From Impatiens glandulifera (lineage: Eukaryota > Streptophyta > Magnoliopsida > Ericales > Balsaminaceae), in contig NC_061870.1 of the NCBI RefSeq assembly GCF_907164915.1, positions 23,473,348 to 23,537,347 on the forward strand: a stretch of 64,000 nucleotides of DNA, read 5' to 3'. The position numbers were made by a program, and so were the translations under genes. Shown here in pieces: positions 45,390-58,955 of this stretch (positions are counted from its first letter, which is position 1; each line of letters opens with the position of its first letter). Under the pieces are notes generated by a model, which saw nothing but the letters and a program-made list of their open reading frames with translations, had not been told where the DNA came from and did no database searches.

Positions 45390-47224
45390 ATGCTTATGGC
45401 CGAGGGGGAGGAGGAGAAAGAGAATTCATTGATGCAGAATAACAATAGGTCCAATCCTGGAACATGGCATCGATCCGTGAAAAGAAAACTCGCCGAATTC
45501 GATCAAGGAAACGCGACCATCCCCACTCCAGAACCCGCCAAGGTCGAGGTCCCGAACGATTTCGTTGAATTGCGTACAATGACTACCAATCAACAAAAGA
45601 CGATTCAAGATCTCACCTTAGAATTGGAGGAAGAAAGGAACGCGTCCTCGTCCGCCGCCAACGAGGCAATGTCGATGATCATAAGGCTACAGAACGAAAA
45701 GGCAGAGTCTCAAATGGAGGCTCGACAATTCAAACGAATAATAGAGGAGAAGATGACTCACGACCAGCACGAGATTTCCGCCATGGAGGAACTATTGTAT
45801 AAAAAAGAACAAACCATTCAATCTCTCAACTGCGAGGTTCAAGCTTATAAACACAGAATGATGAGTTATGGCCTAACCGAATCCGAAGCCGACGGGGATC
45901 AAGAAAACGGAACCATCATGAGCCGTGATAGCAGCCTGGCCGAGCTCACCGATCTCTATCCCCCTCTCAAATGCAATCTAAACGAGAATCAATATCGTAA
46001 TTCCGAAAACAACTACGAAACAACAGATGTCGATAAATACGCGTTTGGGGAGACTCCGCGACCGCGCGATCATCTCAAGGATTTGGAGTTCAGGATTAAC
46101 CAATTAGAACGAAGCCCTAGAACAGCACCTACAACGCCAACAACCCCCGAGGGTGCGAAAAATGCATTTGAAAAGATCGTCGGTCAATCTCCTCGAAGAC
46201 CTCGGCATTTTAGAAGAATCTCAACGGGAAGTTCAAATTCTGTTATGGCAACCATTAAGGAAACGAGCTCAAATTCCTTAGAGACATCACCGAGGTTTAG
46301 CAACCTCCGGAAAATGGAAAGCATGCCTCCGTACATAACTAATTTGGGAAAGTTCGAAAATTCGTCAAAAATTGTAGATGATGATATGAGCGATAGGGTT
46401 TATACCATTAATGTAGTTTCCAATTCAGAAACTAAGCCCCAACCGCCGCATCCGGTTCATAACAATAATAACAACAACAATGTCGATGTTTTCGACGATG
46501 ATATGAACAATACGCCAAAGGAATCTGTTTGTCAGGCAGATGGGGGAGATGAAGAGGTGAAGAGACTTTACATGAGGCTTCAAGCACTGGAGGCCGATAG
46601 AGAATCGATGAGACAATCGATTATTTCAATGAGGACTGAAAAGGCACAATTGGTGTTGTTAAAGGAGGTGGCCCAACATATGTGTAAAGACATGTCTACT
46701 CCTAGGTTGCCTGCTCCTTATAAGCAATCTCAAGCTCGGAGGTTTTCATTCTTATCAATATTCAAGGTAAATATATACTCAAACTCGGACTCAGACTCAT
46801 ATTCAGCTCGAGAAAGTGTTTCCAAATGGGCATGACTTTCAAAATCAATCAAATTTTATGACTTTGTATTACATGAAACAACCAATGGCCTTCTTTGATG
46901 AAGGGCTATTTGGATTTCATGAGCAAACAAGTAAACATTATACTAATAAAAGTGATTAACTATTTGTTGCATTGTTCATTTCTCAGTGGATTGCATGCAT
47001 TGTTTTTTGGAGGAAGCGAGCTCGTCGCAGCAAGTAAGTCAGAGACATCATAAAGTGATTATAAACAAAACTAAACTAAACCTTGTGATAATGAATGTTG
47101 CAGGTACATATTTGGAGCATCAAACAGTAATTCTGGGCCAGGCTTGTTATCGGTTCTGGAGATGGCGAATAATGTCCCTCGACTAGGGCAAGGGAGATAC
47201 TTATCAAGTATACACATCGTCTAA
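45390..47224 (+). CDS. GTD-binding domain protein, probable myosin-binding protein (3 exons, 514 aa)
   Basis: Exons 45390-46766, 46987-47033 and 47104-47224; GT-AG introns and phases join without stops. The GTD-binding (DUF593/zein-binding) coiled coil spans about residues 57-160 (FVELRTMTTNQQKTIQDL, EEERNASSSAANEAMSMI, RLQNEKAE, MEELLYKKEQTIQSLNCEV, YKHRMMSYG). A Ser/Asn-rich middle has a poly-Asn run. A second coiled coil (EVKRLYMRLQALEADRESM, about 390-440) is followed by a hydrophobic stretch FSFLSIFKWIACIVFW across the exon 1/2 junction and a basic RKRARRSK. Family members bind the globular tail of class XI myosins and dock them to vesicles. The C-terminal layout recalls Arabidopsis MYOB7 and relatives. 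Without splicing the first exon would end in a spurious 23-residue tail. Convergent with the next gene, 289 bp between stop codons. Confidence 0.88.
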
Positions 47225-47513
47225 GGCCACATTTTACTACTTTTAGGGTATAATATATACTCATTCATCCTCTGTATGTATATATTATATAAATATATGC
47301 TATAATCAAACATCACATTCCCAATATTATTGTCAATGTCTTCTTCTATATTGTGATCTCGTTCTAAGTGAGAGCTCTAGACAGTGTCATTTCTACATTT
47401 TTACATATGAAGACAGAACCGGAGATAAAACCCACAAAACATCTTCAAATATGCAAATAAAATGGGAGGTGTAGGTTAAATACAAATCCTAACAAGATAT
47501 TATTTTCTTTTAA

Positions 47514-50500
47514 TCAGAGTGGTGAAACAGTTGCATTATAAGAACCATCTCTGTACTTCAAACACTTTAAGGATGCATGACACAACTTAGGAGAAAGAAA
47601 GGCATTTGGTACATTAAAAACATGCCTGCTTTCTTCTTCATGACTGCTCACAGTATCAGATTTCTTCAAGATGCTGTCAAGAACAATATTCAATCCACTT
47701 GAAGCGGGTATGGTAACAAAACTGCACAAAAAAGGGAAAATATTATAAGTCGCTTGTTTTTAACCAATTGATAACAAATCCAACGAGTACACTCATGATT
47801 TCTTACCTAGCTTCAAAAGAAGTTGTTTTGGCACTCATGATTTCACACACGCTGCTTATTACCCATGGAGGAAGATATGTATTTTTTATTTCAATGCTAT
47901 AAACGAAACCCGTAGGTGAAGCCTGACATGTTCCTTCGTTCATGATGGATTCCTTGAGAGGATGTGCCACACTGTCTGCACTTTTCACTTCTTTGCATCT
48001 AACCTATAATTCAGAACAAAATTATTATTAGATCAAATTAATTGATTATAATCAAAGTTCAACCTGATACATACCTCAGGAGCAGAAAAAGTAGCATTCT
48101 GAAATGGAACTGGGGAATACAACACAGGAAGATCATCACTGGACAAAGACTTTAATAGGTGTCTGAGAAAAAAATATAACAAAGTGAAGAAGTTAGATTT
48201 TCAAGGATAAGATACACCAAGTTTAGAGAGGAAAAGTTACCCACCTGTAATTTAAAAGAAAATCAAATAAACCATGTACATTTTTATTGCCAGTAAAAGC
48301 AAGCACAGATTGTTCGCTATTATCAACATCAGACGTGGATTTGAACCATCGAATCTGCATGAAAAACATAGAAAATGGTCATCAAAGAGTGCAACCAACA
48401 AAATAACTTAAAATAGCAGAAGAATTACTATGGCTTCTGAAGAATTTGAGAAAGTGGAAAGACTGGAATAACTTTCTCACCTATTCCTTTCAAATAAAAC
48501 TTTTTCATCTATTTTATAGGATAAACACCCATATAAATACATATACAAGAAAGAACAACATCGATAAGAGTGAAACAAGTTAAGTGAGACACACAGTTTT
48601 ATTTTAGAGTATTATTCATTACAGGATATAGATTATCCATTTATCGGATACAATATCTCTAACATAAGATAATAATATACTAATCAAACCTAATTAATCT
48701 CATAATATGATGACATTTAATATTTCAACAGCCACCACTACTAGACATACCTGGCCAAGATTATGCTTCTCCATCTCTGAGAGCTCAACCAAGTCTTCAG
48801 TAGTAGCTTCATCAACTTTGGAACGGCAAAGTGGCATAGAGAAACAAATATCCTTGTAACATATCAAAATAATTTATCAGGAATTTATGAAGCACAAAGG
48901 CTATTGCAGAAAGTCTTGTCATACCACTTTTTTCAGTAATTTCACTCTATAATGAGTTACATATTCTATTTCATCAAAACAAGATAAAGCACAAAGGCTA
49001 TTGCAGTTCAAAACTTAATAATCAAATTCTATATCAATTAACCTGTGGTTTAACATTTTATCTCTTCGGGATAGATATATACATTATAAGTATATAGTTA
49101 AGTAGAATAGTTATCTTATTAGAATGAATAAAGTCTAATTAGGATAGAGTTAGAGTTCTATTGGGATTACAATAATTCTCTAGACTCTACTGAATTTCTA
49201 TATATCATCTTCTAACCTAAAATGTAATTTATACCATTGGTATCACCAGGATCTCTATCAAATGTAAACTTCTGCAATCATCACAGATTGTTGATACTAA
49301 AAATATCTGGATTTTTACATATACAAAGAAACTGTTCAGCGAACCTATAAAATGATAAACTAAAAATTCTTAATCCTCCAAAGAATAATTAATGAGAGAA
49401 TCGAGAAGTTATATCATACATGTTCTTTCAACAGTGACCTTAATCCTCGTGTGGAGCGAGACATATATGCATGGCATGTACGCAGTCCTTTCACGGAACC
49501 ATCACCAGTGAACATTAGCACAAACTGTCCAGTGCATACTACAACGTCCCCAAAGAAAAATGAAGTCAGGATTACTTGTCATCAGTTATGTACATGCAAG
49601 GTGCAATTAATGAATAAACAAGCACATATTTATAGGGGGGGAAATCAAATTTTTTTCCTGGCTTCATTTGTGTACAACTCAACTAGCATTTCATTCATCA
49701 AGCAACAGTTAGTTTGAGCTAAGAAGAAATGGTTTATTTTTTCTTCTTGAAGCTAAGCTAGCATTCTCCTCATTAACATATAAATCAAGTTTTACAACCA
49801 AAAATAATTAATCAAGAACCTTATCTGAAACCAAAAGTGAGAATGTGAACTCAACTCCTCTCTGAGGTGGATTTAAAGTGCATATACTAAGCCTATTCCG
49901 AAACTAGTCAGATCTCATTGAAAAATTGCCAAAGTTAATATTGAAAGTGACTTTTGTTGTTTTGTTTGGTATACAAATCATTTTCTAGATCATGATCCAA
50001 ATTATAGTGTAATTTTTTTATTCATTTGGTAGAGATTTGTTTCTCTGTCATGATCATAATATGTTTCGGATCATTATTTTTTAAATCATTATAATTTTTT
50101 ATAAACATAACAAATGTAAATTTTTCAGGATCATAATCAACATGAAAAAATTTGATACCAAAACAACTCAGCTTCCTTTTCATGAATAGAGAACTCTTGG
50201 TATGTCTGGTTGCAAAATGAGATTAGTCACACATCTCGATCAAAAGATATTAACTGAATAAATTAAGAGGACTAAAATTGGACAAGAAAAATTCAACAGC
50301 ATTACCGTAGAAAATGTTACAAATACTTTTTCGAAGCATGTAGTATAGACTTCGAAATGATGCCTCCCATGACAATTGCCGTTTGCTCAAGAAATCCATT
50401 TGCACTGGGATCAAAAAGGAAGCATTTATTGTGTGAATTTAAAAACAACGTCAATAATGAATCATCAGTCAAAAATATGTACCTCCTTGAAATGTAGATG

Positions 50501-52631
50501 TTTTTAACATCAATATGATAGAAGGCGGAAGAGAAGAATCTGGATAGACCCATGAGTGTAGAGCTCTAGGGTTTGCCTTTTCAGATCCAGAACAACCAAA
50601 TTCGGAGTCAAGTTCAGGCAAGCTATAACAGGGACCACTATTTACTAACCTGTGAAACCTGGAAACAGGCATATACACTGATGGTCAGTAAGAAGTAAAA
50701 TTTGTGAAGCATTCTATATCAAGCCACATTATGTAACCCAGTTCAAACACATGTAACACTTCTCAGAAGCCTTAAATATAACTAAATTGTGCAATTCTCT
50801 ACAATTCCCTAGCAGGAGTCCAAAGTAATTTAACAAGGAATTCAACATAATGAATTGGCCTGTTTGGGGAATAAAAAAATGTACATTTGGCATAAACCTC
50901 AAACTGATCCAAGAACTGGATCACAATTCAGAAATTTGCCTAAATCACACTCTTCATACCAAACGGAAAAGAAAAAAAAACACTTCCATTTTCTTTGTGG
51001 CGATTTTTCAATGTCATGATTGTGACAAAATACATTACCCAGAAAAAAATCTGAAACATGATCCAAAATAATCTTATACAAAACAAAAAAAAAAAAAAAA
51101 CATTTTAAATTTTAACTTTGGCGTTTTTCAATGGGATCGTGATTGTGACAAAATACCAACTTCCAAATAGGCTCATTATAAACTAAAGTTCCAGTATGAG
51201 TCAGCTTCAATGGAAAGTACGCAACAACAAGCAAATAAATACTCACCAATTGACAGGGGAAGATGACAGCACTCGCATCGTAGTCTTCAATGTAAAGTCC
51301 AATGGAGTCTTCTTCCCATGGACATGGAATTCAGAGCTTGAGTTTTCTGAGGTACTATTTGATATGGGAGCCAAAGGTTCGGGTGCACCCAGTCCTTTAA
51401 AAGCTTTTTCCTATCACATGAACAATGTTAGCAACTTAGCATTATCCCTGTAAATGTTTGCTATTGATCATTGATACCAGCATAAATGGCATACCAAATC
51501 AACTGAGGCCATGCCAGGCAGCTTTTCTCCATTAAATGAAAGATCAGAAACGGTGCGGAATGTACTTTCACCGCATTTTTCTGTATTACAAGCTCGGACA
51601 GTAACCCCCATGGTAGCTGTGAAAGCAAGAGTATCCCCTCTGCTTATGGTAGAAATTGAAAGGTAATTAAAAACAAGTGTTTCACTTAACTGTAAAGGCT
51701 AACATGAGGAATCTTAATGCTTGCTTACTGTGAAAGGTGTGGTTGACCATTTCCCGCTAAAACTGCAGAATTACAACTCTTCAGATTTCTATTAATCTCC
51801 ACACCATTGTTTTTCTGCCACTCATGTAAAAGAAAGATTAGCGTTATTATGAGAGTTTCCTCTTTGAGTGAGTGCATTGGCCCTTGTTGTCTGATTACAA
51901 TGAAATTTCTTCAGTTTTTTCAAAAAACTAAAAGAAGATAACTTATGAATCAGATATCTATCAACCTTATCAGTTTGTTTTGCAGATAGCACAGAAAGCT
52001 GAATACTACTTTTCCTTACAGGAAATACTTCATCCACGCGAGTGTTTACATATCTTGGATTCCTTTGAAAATCCGGCTTATCAAGTCCAGGTATTGATCC
52101 ACAATTAGCCCTAATATTGGTAAAACAGCTGTTAGTGAATCGTAAACAAGCAACAGTAAAAAGATAGTGAAAATACATACTTTAAGGAGGGCAGTGAAAT
52201 AGGTGGAGATTCATCTACAAGTTCCACAATTTTCTTCCGCCTCAACTGCTCCCCCTGTCATTTAAACACAAAACTAGGAATATCACTCCCCATACAAGGA
52301 AATTAGAGCAGAGAATGAGTAATTATTTTAGAAAAACTAGGAATTGTACCGATAAACATATATAACCAAGCCATGTATCAATGAGTTGTACATCTTATGT
52401 CAAACAATGGGGATTCAGATAGTTAGGTAGAATTTCTAACAAAAGGCAAATCATACTACACTAAAGATTAGTTGATAATGCATTTGTAAAAGTAATTTCC
52501 CTCTAGCTAAAGGAATGACTTACCCTCAGTTCTGAAGGTGTCTTTCTTTTAACGGCAATGAAATTCGAAGCCTCATCACCAAAATGGACAGTATTCGAAG
52601 TTAAGGATCTCTGAGCTGCAACCTCTACCAT
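47514..52631 (-). CDS. DONSON: DONSON homologue, downstream neighbour of Son (14 exons, 606 aa)
   Basis: Exons (high to low): 52631-52524, 52254-52181, 52110-51966, 51814-51729, 51639-51495, 51410-51247, 50658-50483, 50404-50306, 49538-49420, 48852-48751, 48354-48245, 48162-48075, 48003-47807, 47721-47514. Every intron is GT-AG, and all phases add up to one 1821-base frame. Key blocks: GEQLRRKKIVELVDESPP; LDFTLKTTMRVLSSSPVNWF (about 220-240); SWVYPDSSLPPS; LSWEASFRSLYYMLRKSICN then IFYVCTGQFVLMFTGDG; SRSTRGLRSLL. This order (KT-x-x-R-x-x-SSSPxxW, WxxPxxxLP, WxxSFRSLYxxLR, FYVCTxQF, xSTRGLR) is that of DONSON. In animals this is a replisome factor needed for CMG helicase loading and fork stability. 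The plant role is inferred by homology. Start codon chosen at 52631, next to an acceptor-like TAG that suggests a 5' UTR intron; the leader probably lies around 52880-53100. Confidence 0.88.
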
Positions 52632-53205
52632 GCTATTTAAAGAAACAAATTACAACAAACGTGTCAGATACCCTTTGGACTACTAAGTGATATCTTTGTA
52701 TTCCAATCGATTTAATCTTGTGTAGAAAACACCCTTATACAGAAGAAAACAACTAAAGATGGTAATACTAAATCAAGACTAAGAAACGAACAAATGGGTT
52801 ATGAAACTCTTGGAATCTTGATTTCAGAATACCCATTTCGTAGTATCAATACAATATTGAAAAGATAAAATGGAAACTTACTTGCCTTGGAGATTGGATT
52901 CTGGGTAAAACTGAGATTTGGGTTATACCCTAGTGATGATTCTGCATATGTTTGCCCTAAACAAGATGTTTACAGCAAATCTAGCAGGAGTGTAGATAGA
53001 CGTATTGATGATATTAAAGCATGTGCTCAAGAGAGAGAGAGAGATAAAGGGTTAAAATCCAAATTCGTATTTCGTGAAATTTCCCGCCTTGTTCAAAACG
53101 CATCCATTGAAATGAACTCCAAATTTTAACTACACAAATCTGAAGGCAAAAGCCTAAGAAAGATCGACTCTTTGTCCTTCTTGAGTATTGTGCTTGGCCC
53201 TTCAT

Positions 53206-54421
53206 TTGAACATCATATTAATTTTTTTTAAATAGTATTTTGTCTTTACAATTATTATTACATCTTAAAATTATTAAAGTAAAACATAAATTTATTATTA
53301 TTATTATTTGAAATTATTAAAATAAAAAGTAAAATTAATAATCATTTGACAACTTAAAGGAGTATATATTTTTCTAAGTCAATAAGGGTTGAAAAATAAT
53401 ATTTTTTTCTAATTGTAGATATATAGAGTATTTTTACATTCAATATTTTTCCAAACCAATCTTTTAACAATAAAAAATGATAAGAGGGAGAATATATATG
53501 GTTTTTAATGTAATAAAAATCAATATATTATGGTTGGATATATGGTTTATTTTATTATGATCAAATTCGATCCAAAATTTATTAATTAAAACTAATTTAT
53601 ACAAATAAATTTTATAAATATACAATTTTTATTTAATTAAAAGAGCGTATAAAATGATTATTACATGATATTTTTTAGTTTAGTTAATTTTGTTTGATTA
53701 CTAAGAAAATTAGTTTATTATTGGATATGTATGGTAGGATATTCTTGAGTCTTGACGGTATAATTTAAATTTATAAAAAAAAAAAAAAAAAAAGTGATTT
53801 GACATTCCATTTAGAATGATTGCATTTTCTTGAAATTAAATTTCGAATTCTAACATGTTTTCAAATTAAGTAACTGATTCTTTTTTTCTGTGAAAGATCT
53901 TAACCCAAATACACAGAATGAGTGTTTTCAAAGAAAGTTAATATATAACATCTTATTTAAGATTATATTGAGTTAAAAATATGTAATGTGATAGGTTCTT
54001 AAAAGAAAAATGTAACTTTTTTTTATATAAGACTATTTGACTAATTAATAAATAAATAAATGAAATTGTGATTGCAGTCAAATTTATTATATAACTTATC
54101 AAATGAACTGATAAATTGTTATCAGAAAACATATGATAGTAGCAAGATCAATTGTTTTAATCATATGATGGATCTTCTTCCCATTCATCATAATCTTCCA
54201 TCCTCTATTCTATATATAACATAAACTCTTCTATATTTGGTGCCTTTCCTTGTTTCAAATTCCTAAAGTACCCTGCAAATCAAAACTCGCATATTAATAA
54301 CATATATCGCAAAAGACCCACATCTTAAATTACCCAAACAAATTTGCACGGTTTGATTGGTGAATCAGAAAAACAAAACAAAGAAAGATGCAAATCTTAT
54401 TACCTGTAAAATGAAGTCATG
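53206..54421. other. intergenic between CRTISO 3' end and DONSON 5' end
   Basis: AT-rich, with a poly-A run at about 53776-53793. 54150-54421 is likely the CRTISO 3' UTR. The DONSON promoter should lie in 53100-53400; no clear TATA element was identified. No gene seen. Confidence 0.5.
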
Positions 54422-57400
54422 TTATGCTAATGTCCTTAACCAACCAAGAGTTTTCAAAAGAGCAGTATCTAGTACTGGAGACTTCTTCTCTATCCCTAAG
54501 AACATAAGAGAAATCATGCATATATAATTAGTCCCAAGAATTATTTTTGTTTCTTTTTGGTCTAGATGTTCGCATTTTATATGTGTAAAAGCTAACCGAT
54601 ATCAGCAGCTACTCGGTGAGCACACATTACTCCTGAGAATGCAACAGCTATAACGCCTTGACCAGGAAAACAACTATCTCCCACACAGTAGAGACCATCT
54701 ACATCCTGTTCATTCAGATTCAGTTATATTCAAGTTTTTTTTGTTTGAGAATTTATGCGAAAACAAACTTACTGTAGTGTTGAATGGCATGCCCAACAAA
54801 CCCTTTGGAATAGCACGAGGCATTGGGCCATATGTACCATCAACACGAGCAAGGTAACGCCTGTGTGTTTTTGGTGTTCCAACCTGCCAAGTTGAACTAA
54901 TAAGAAACCAGAAACTAAAATGAAACTTCTAGAAGGACCTCAAAATGAATCATGACAGAAATAGATTGAAAATATAAAAAAAATTGGGTATACCTCCTTG
55001 AAAACAATGGAAGACTTGAGACCAGGAAATATTTTCTTTTCCAATCTGCTAATTATTTTGTCTGCTATAGCCTCCTTCTTTTTTTCATAGTCTTCTACAG
55101 ATAATCCCTGTATGATCCCATTATTCATAACATTAGAATGTCGGAAACTAAGTAACAAATGAGAATTCATCATACCTGCCAATCCTCTATGGATGATGTA
55201 GTAAATATATGAAGAATATGTCTATCTTTTGGAGCCAAGGATGAATCAAGAACTGTAGGGATGCTCAAGAATATACTTCCATATGGCTTCTCTAGATTAT
55301 CCCAATCATCCTAGAATATACAGGAAATCAAAAACCAAAATCAATAAAAATGGGCATTGTTCGAATGAAAACAAAACTTAATTGAGAATAATAAACAACA
55401 CCTCTAGGACAAAATGATGGCAATCTGTGTCTGGTGGCAAAACATCAGCTTTAACTCCCAAGTGAATAGACAAAAAAGATGGAGCCTTCACATAAACCCT
55501 CTTAAAATTTTCTTCTTCTTTAGGAACGTCTTCTTTTTTCAAAAGTTTTCCTGCAATAATATAGCCAGTAAATTAATAAAACATCAAAAAGAATCTCCAC
55601 ATAGAGACAATCCCCTTTGCATTCGAAGAACATATAGTTATAAATTATAAACTTGTGTATGATCGACCATTTGGAAACAGAACTTAGTCAGCACTTTCTC
55701 ATCTGCATAATCTTTAATATCCAGATCAAGAAACAAAAACTGTTTCCAAATGGGCCTATGAAGAGACTAACCAAATGTGTCCCATCTAGTTGCATTTGAT
55801 ATAACTGTCTTTGCAAAGAACTCCCTCCCGTCTGAAAGTCGCACTCCTATCTGCCAACCGAAACACAAAAGAAAACAATAAAAACTGTAATATGAAAGAT
55901 TTTACAGTTTGCAGCATTACTTACAGCCTTTCCTTGATCAAGTATAATGTTTTTTACATTCGCCTTGTAAAGTATGTCACTTCCCTTATTAACTAAACCT
56001 TCAGCTAAGGACTTTGCTATTCCACCAACCCCACCAACAGGGTAGTTTATTCCCCCGAAATGTCTGTCACATAGAACCTATAAAAAAACATATATATGTA
56101 AGTATGGAGAAATGATAGACTAAGACAACTAAAAATCAAATTAACTAAAGAAAATTACCATGCTAGCATTTATCATTGGCGTCTGCAGAGCATTAACTGT
56201 ACTCACTATAAAGCACTGCAAGAACCAAAATAGATAAGAGAGCAATTTTTCGAATAGCAATTAGAAGCAATGAACTGTTATTATCCATTATCCAACCTCA
56301 GCATCTATAAAAGAAAGCAACTCTGGATCCTTTAGGTACTTTCTGGCTATATCTCCAGCATTTTGTGGTAAGTAATAAGCTGCAAAATTCAGAATAACAT
56401 AACATATTTCATTTCATTTCATTTATATGAATACTTTTAGATAATTCAGGTACCCAATGTCAAACACTCAGTAGGCTTTTTCGCAAACTGTTTGAAAAGG
56501 TAGATCGGTTCTTCAAGTGACTTCAGTTCCATGGAATTCAGGGCATTGAAGACCTATCAAACAATTTTCAACATCTATAAGCTTTTGATGCAATTCTAAA
56601 ATGGAGGAAAAGAAACTGATAAAGACATACCCTCCAACAAACACTGTAGAATTTCAAGATTCCTTCCTTCTCATGAGGAAACCTACTAGTAAGTTCTGCA
56701 ATAAATTCTTGGTATTCTCTGTGTACTCTAACAGATAGATTATTTGGAAGATGAAAGTGAACAGTTGATGGGTCAGGTATTACTTCCATTTTACATCCTA
56801 CAGCAGCCAATGCTTGAGTGATCAAATTAAGATTACCCTGAAAAAATTTAAAAAGACAATACAATCAACATGGTAAACATAATCAAAATGTAACAAATTG
56901 AGTCAAATTGAACATAAAGGAAGGGAAACTCTCAATTGACCTTATCACTGAAACCAAACATCACAGACGATCCAACATCGAAAGTATAACCATCTTTCTC
57001 GTAAAACCCAGAGCTTCCACCAGGAATCACGTACTTCTCAAGCACCAAAACCCTAGCTCCCTTCACAGCTAACTGTGTTGCCGCAACCAATCCCCCGATT
57101 CCCGACCCGATAACAATTGCATCATAACTAGAACTACCCTTCTCATTTCCAACTCGCGAAACTCTCTCTAGATCTTGATTTTCAATACTCATAGCAGAAT
57201 TCGTCTTCAGCACTCGGGTTTCTCGCTTGTTGAATTGAAGAAACTTCTGCTCTTGCCTCCTGGGATTGTAGATGCCTGATTTGAACATACGAGAAAATTC
57301 GGATTCTTGATTTCTGGGTCTGAATCCATTGAATCCAGCGAATTGAAAGTGGGAAGAATGAGAATTGTTGGAGATCGGATGAACAAGCCATGCTTGGGGA

Positions 57401-57426
57401 GTGTTAAGTGTGTTCAAGTTCAACAT
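54422..57426 (-). CDS. CRTISO: carotenoid isomerase (prolycopene isomerase), 13 exons, 618 aa
   Basis: Exons (high to low): 57426-56941, 56837-56631, 56553-56454, 56379-56297, 56215-56159, 56077-55925, 55850-55772, 55550-55402, 55310-55176, 55107-54994, 54883-54773, 54705-54597, 54495-54422. All are GT-AG and phases close to one frame. FAD-dependent plastid enzyme that converts tetra-cis-lycopene (prolycopene) to all-trans-lycopene. The first about 80 residues are Ser/Asn/Arg-rich, fitting a transit peptide. The FAD-binding GSGIGG is at 107-112, followed by [20 protein letters not shown] and [11 protein letters not shown]. Further blocks are [25 protein letters not shown] and [20 protein letters not shown] (C-terminal FAD contact), and the family-typical end [20 protein letters not shown]. 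Length is close to tomato CRTISO (about 615). It appears intact. Confidence 0.96.
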
Positions 57427-57483
57427 TTTTGTATGAAATTTATGAAACCAGAAAAAATGAGAAAGAACATGTTTTTATAACCG

Positions 57484-57497
57484 AGTATATAGGATAT
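57484..57497 (-). promoter_or_regulatory. possible TATA box of CRTISO
   Basis: On the minus strand a CTATATACTC element lies about 60 bases upstream of the start codon, which would give a short 5' UTR. Position and composition only; weak evidence. Confidence 0.3.
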
Positions 57498-58015
57498 CGA
57501 GACCTTGTTTGGATCAATTTGTTGTGAGGAAAATTAATGATATTGAACTTCTTCTTTTTTGTAAGAATCAATCTAAAAAACAAACAAGTTTTAAGAAAGA
57601 ATGACTTGGCATGGTTCTAGTGAAATGATTCCTTTTTAGAGGTCAAACATTCCCCATATTTAAAAAGTATTTCTACATAGTATTTTATTATATTTTATTA
57701 ATATACTTGTTTGTCAAATTTAGATAAACATTGTCTGGTTAAAGGTTATTTAAAAATAATTTATTGATTAAAATTTGAATTATTTGAATAAAGAATAAAA
57801 TATTTTGACAATTTGTTTAATAATTGATGATGGGAAATAAAAATTATGAATTATTTAAAATTAGTTTGAAATTAGTGCAACTATTTTGAAAAGTATATTT
57901 AAGATTTAAAACAATTGTAAAATATTAAAAGAAATTATCCTGTATTCCGTACAAATGCATGAGTAATGATATAAAAAATTATAAAAAAAATATTACGATA
58001 AAAATATGATAGTAT

Positions 58016-58955
58016 TTTTAATTTTATTATTAACAGTTTTAAGTATATATATAGGCGGTTCAAACCACAATCCAACCAAAATATACATTTACTCTCACAT
58101 ATATATCCAAATTAATCACCGCTCTCGATCCGACAATTCGGACACTTTAAAAATTAAGCATCATTATATATATATATATATATATTATTTAGTTAAAAAG
58201 TTGAACTTATATTAAAATTTTCTCTTATTTATCAAATTTGGTGTTGAATTTAAAATATAAATTGATATTAGTTTAGTTGGTTAAATGATTGTATTTGTTT
58301 TGCTAGTTTGCAAGTTGAAACACACATATAACATTTTAAATTTTATTTTTAACCGTTTTAAGTATATATAGGCAGGTCAAACCACAATCCGATCCAAATA
58401 TTCATTTACTCTCACATATATATCCAAATTAACAACAGTTCTCGACCCGACAATCCGGACACTTTAAAAATTAAGCATCATTATATATATATATTTTTAA
58501 CCGTTTTAAGTTTATGGGCGGGTTAACTCACAATCCGACCCAAATATTCATTTACACTCACATATATATTCAAATTAACCATAACTCTCGACCCGACAAT
58601 CCTGACATTTTAAAAATTAAGCATTATATATATATATAGATTAGTTAGTTAAAAAGTTGAACTTATATTGTTAAAATGTCTCGCGTTCATCAAATTTGGT
58701 GTTGAATTTAAAATATAAAGTGATATTAGTCTAGTTAGTTAAAAGATTGTAATTATTTTTGTTAGGTTGCAAGTTCGAAACACATGTATAGCATTTTAAA
58801 TTTTATTTTTAACCGTTTTAAGTATATATGGGCGGGTCAACCTACAATTGACTCAATTATCCATTTACTCGCACATATATATCCATATTAACCACAACTC
58901 TCGACTCCCGGCAATCTGGACACTTTAAAAATTAAGTATCATTATATAGAGAGAG
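58016..58955. repeat. A-B-A-A-B-A repeat cluster
   Basis: Unit A (about 150 bp; AACNGTTTTAAGTATATA, then a GGCGGGTCAA-like word, TTACTCTCACATATATATCC, CTCTCGACCCGACAAT and CACTTTAAAAATTAAGCAT) occurs at about 58016, 58341, 58496 and 58800. Unit B (about 160 bp; AAAAAGTTGAACTTATATT, ATCAAATTTGGTGTTGAATT, GGTTGCAAGTT) occurs at about 58181 and 58640. Order A-B-A-A-B-A suggests duplication of an A-B-A segment. Class unknown. Confidence 0.8.
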
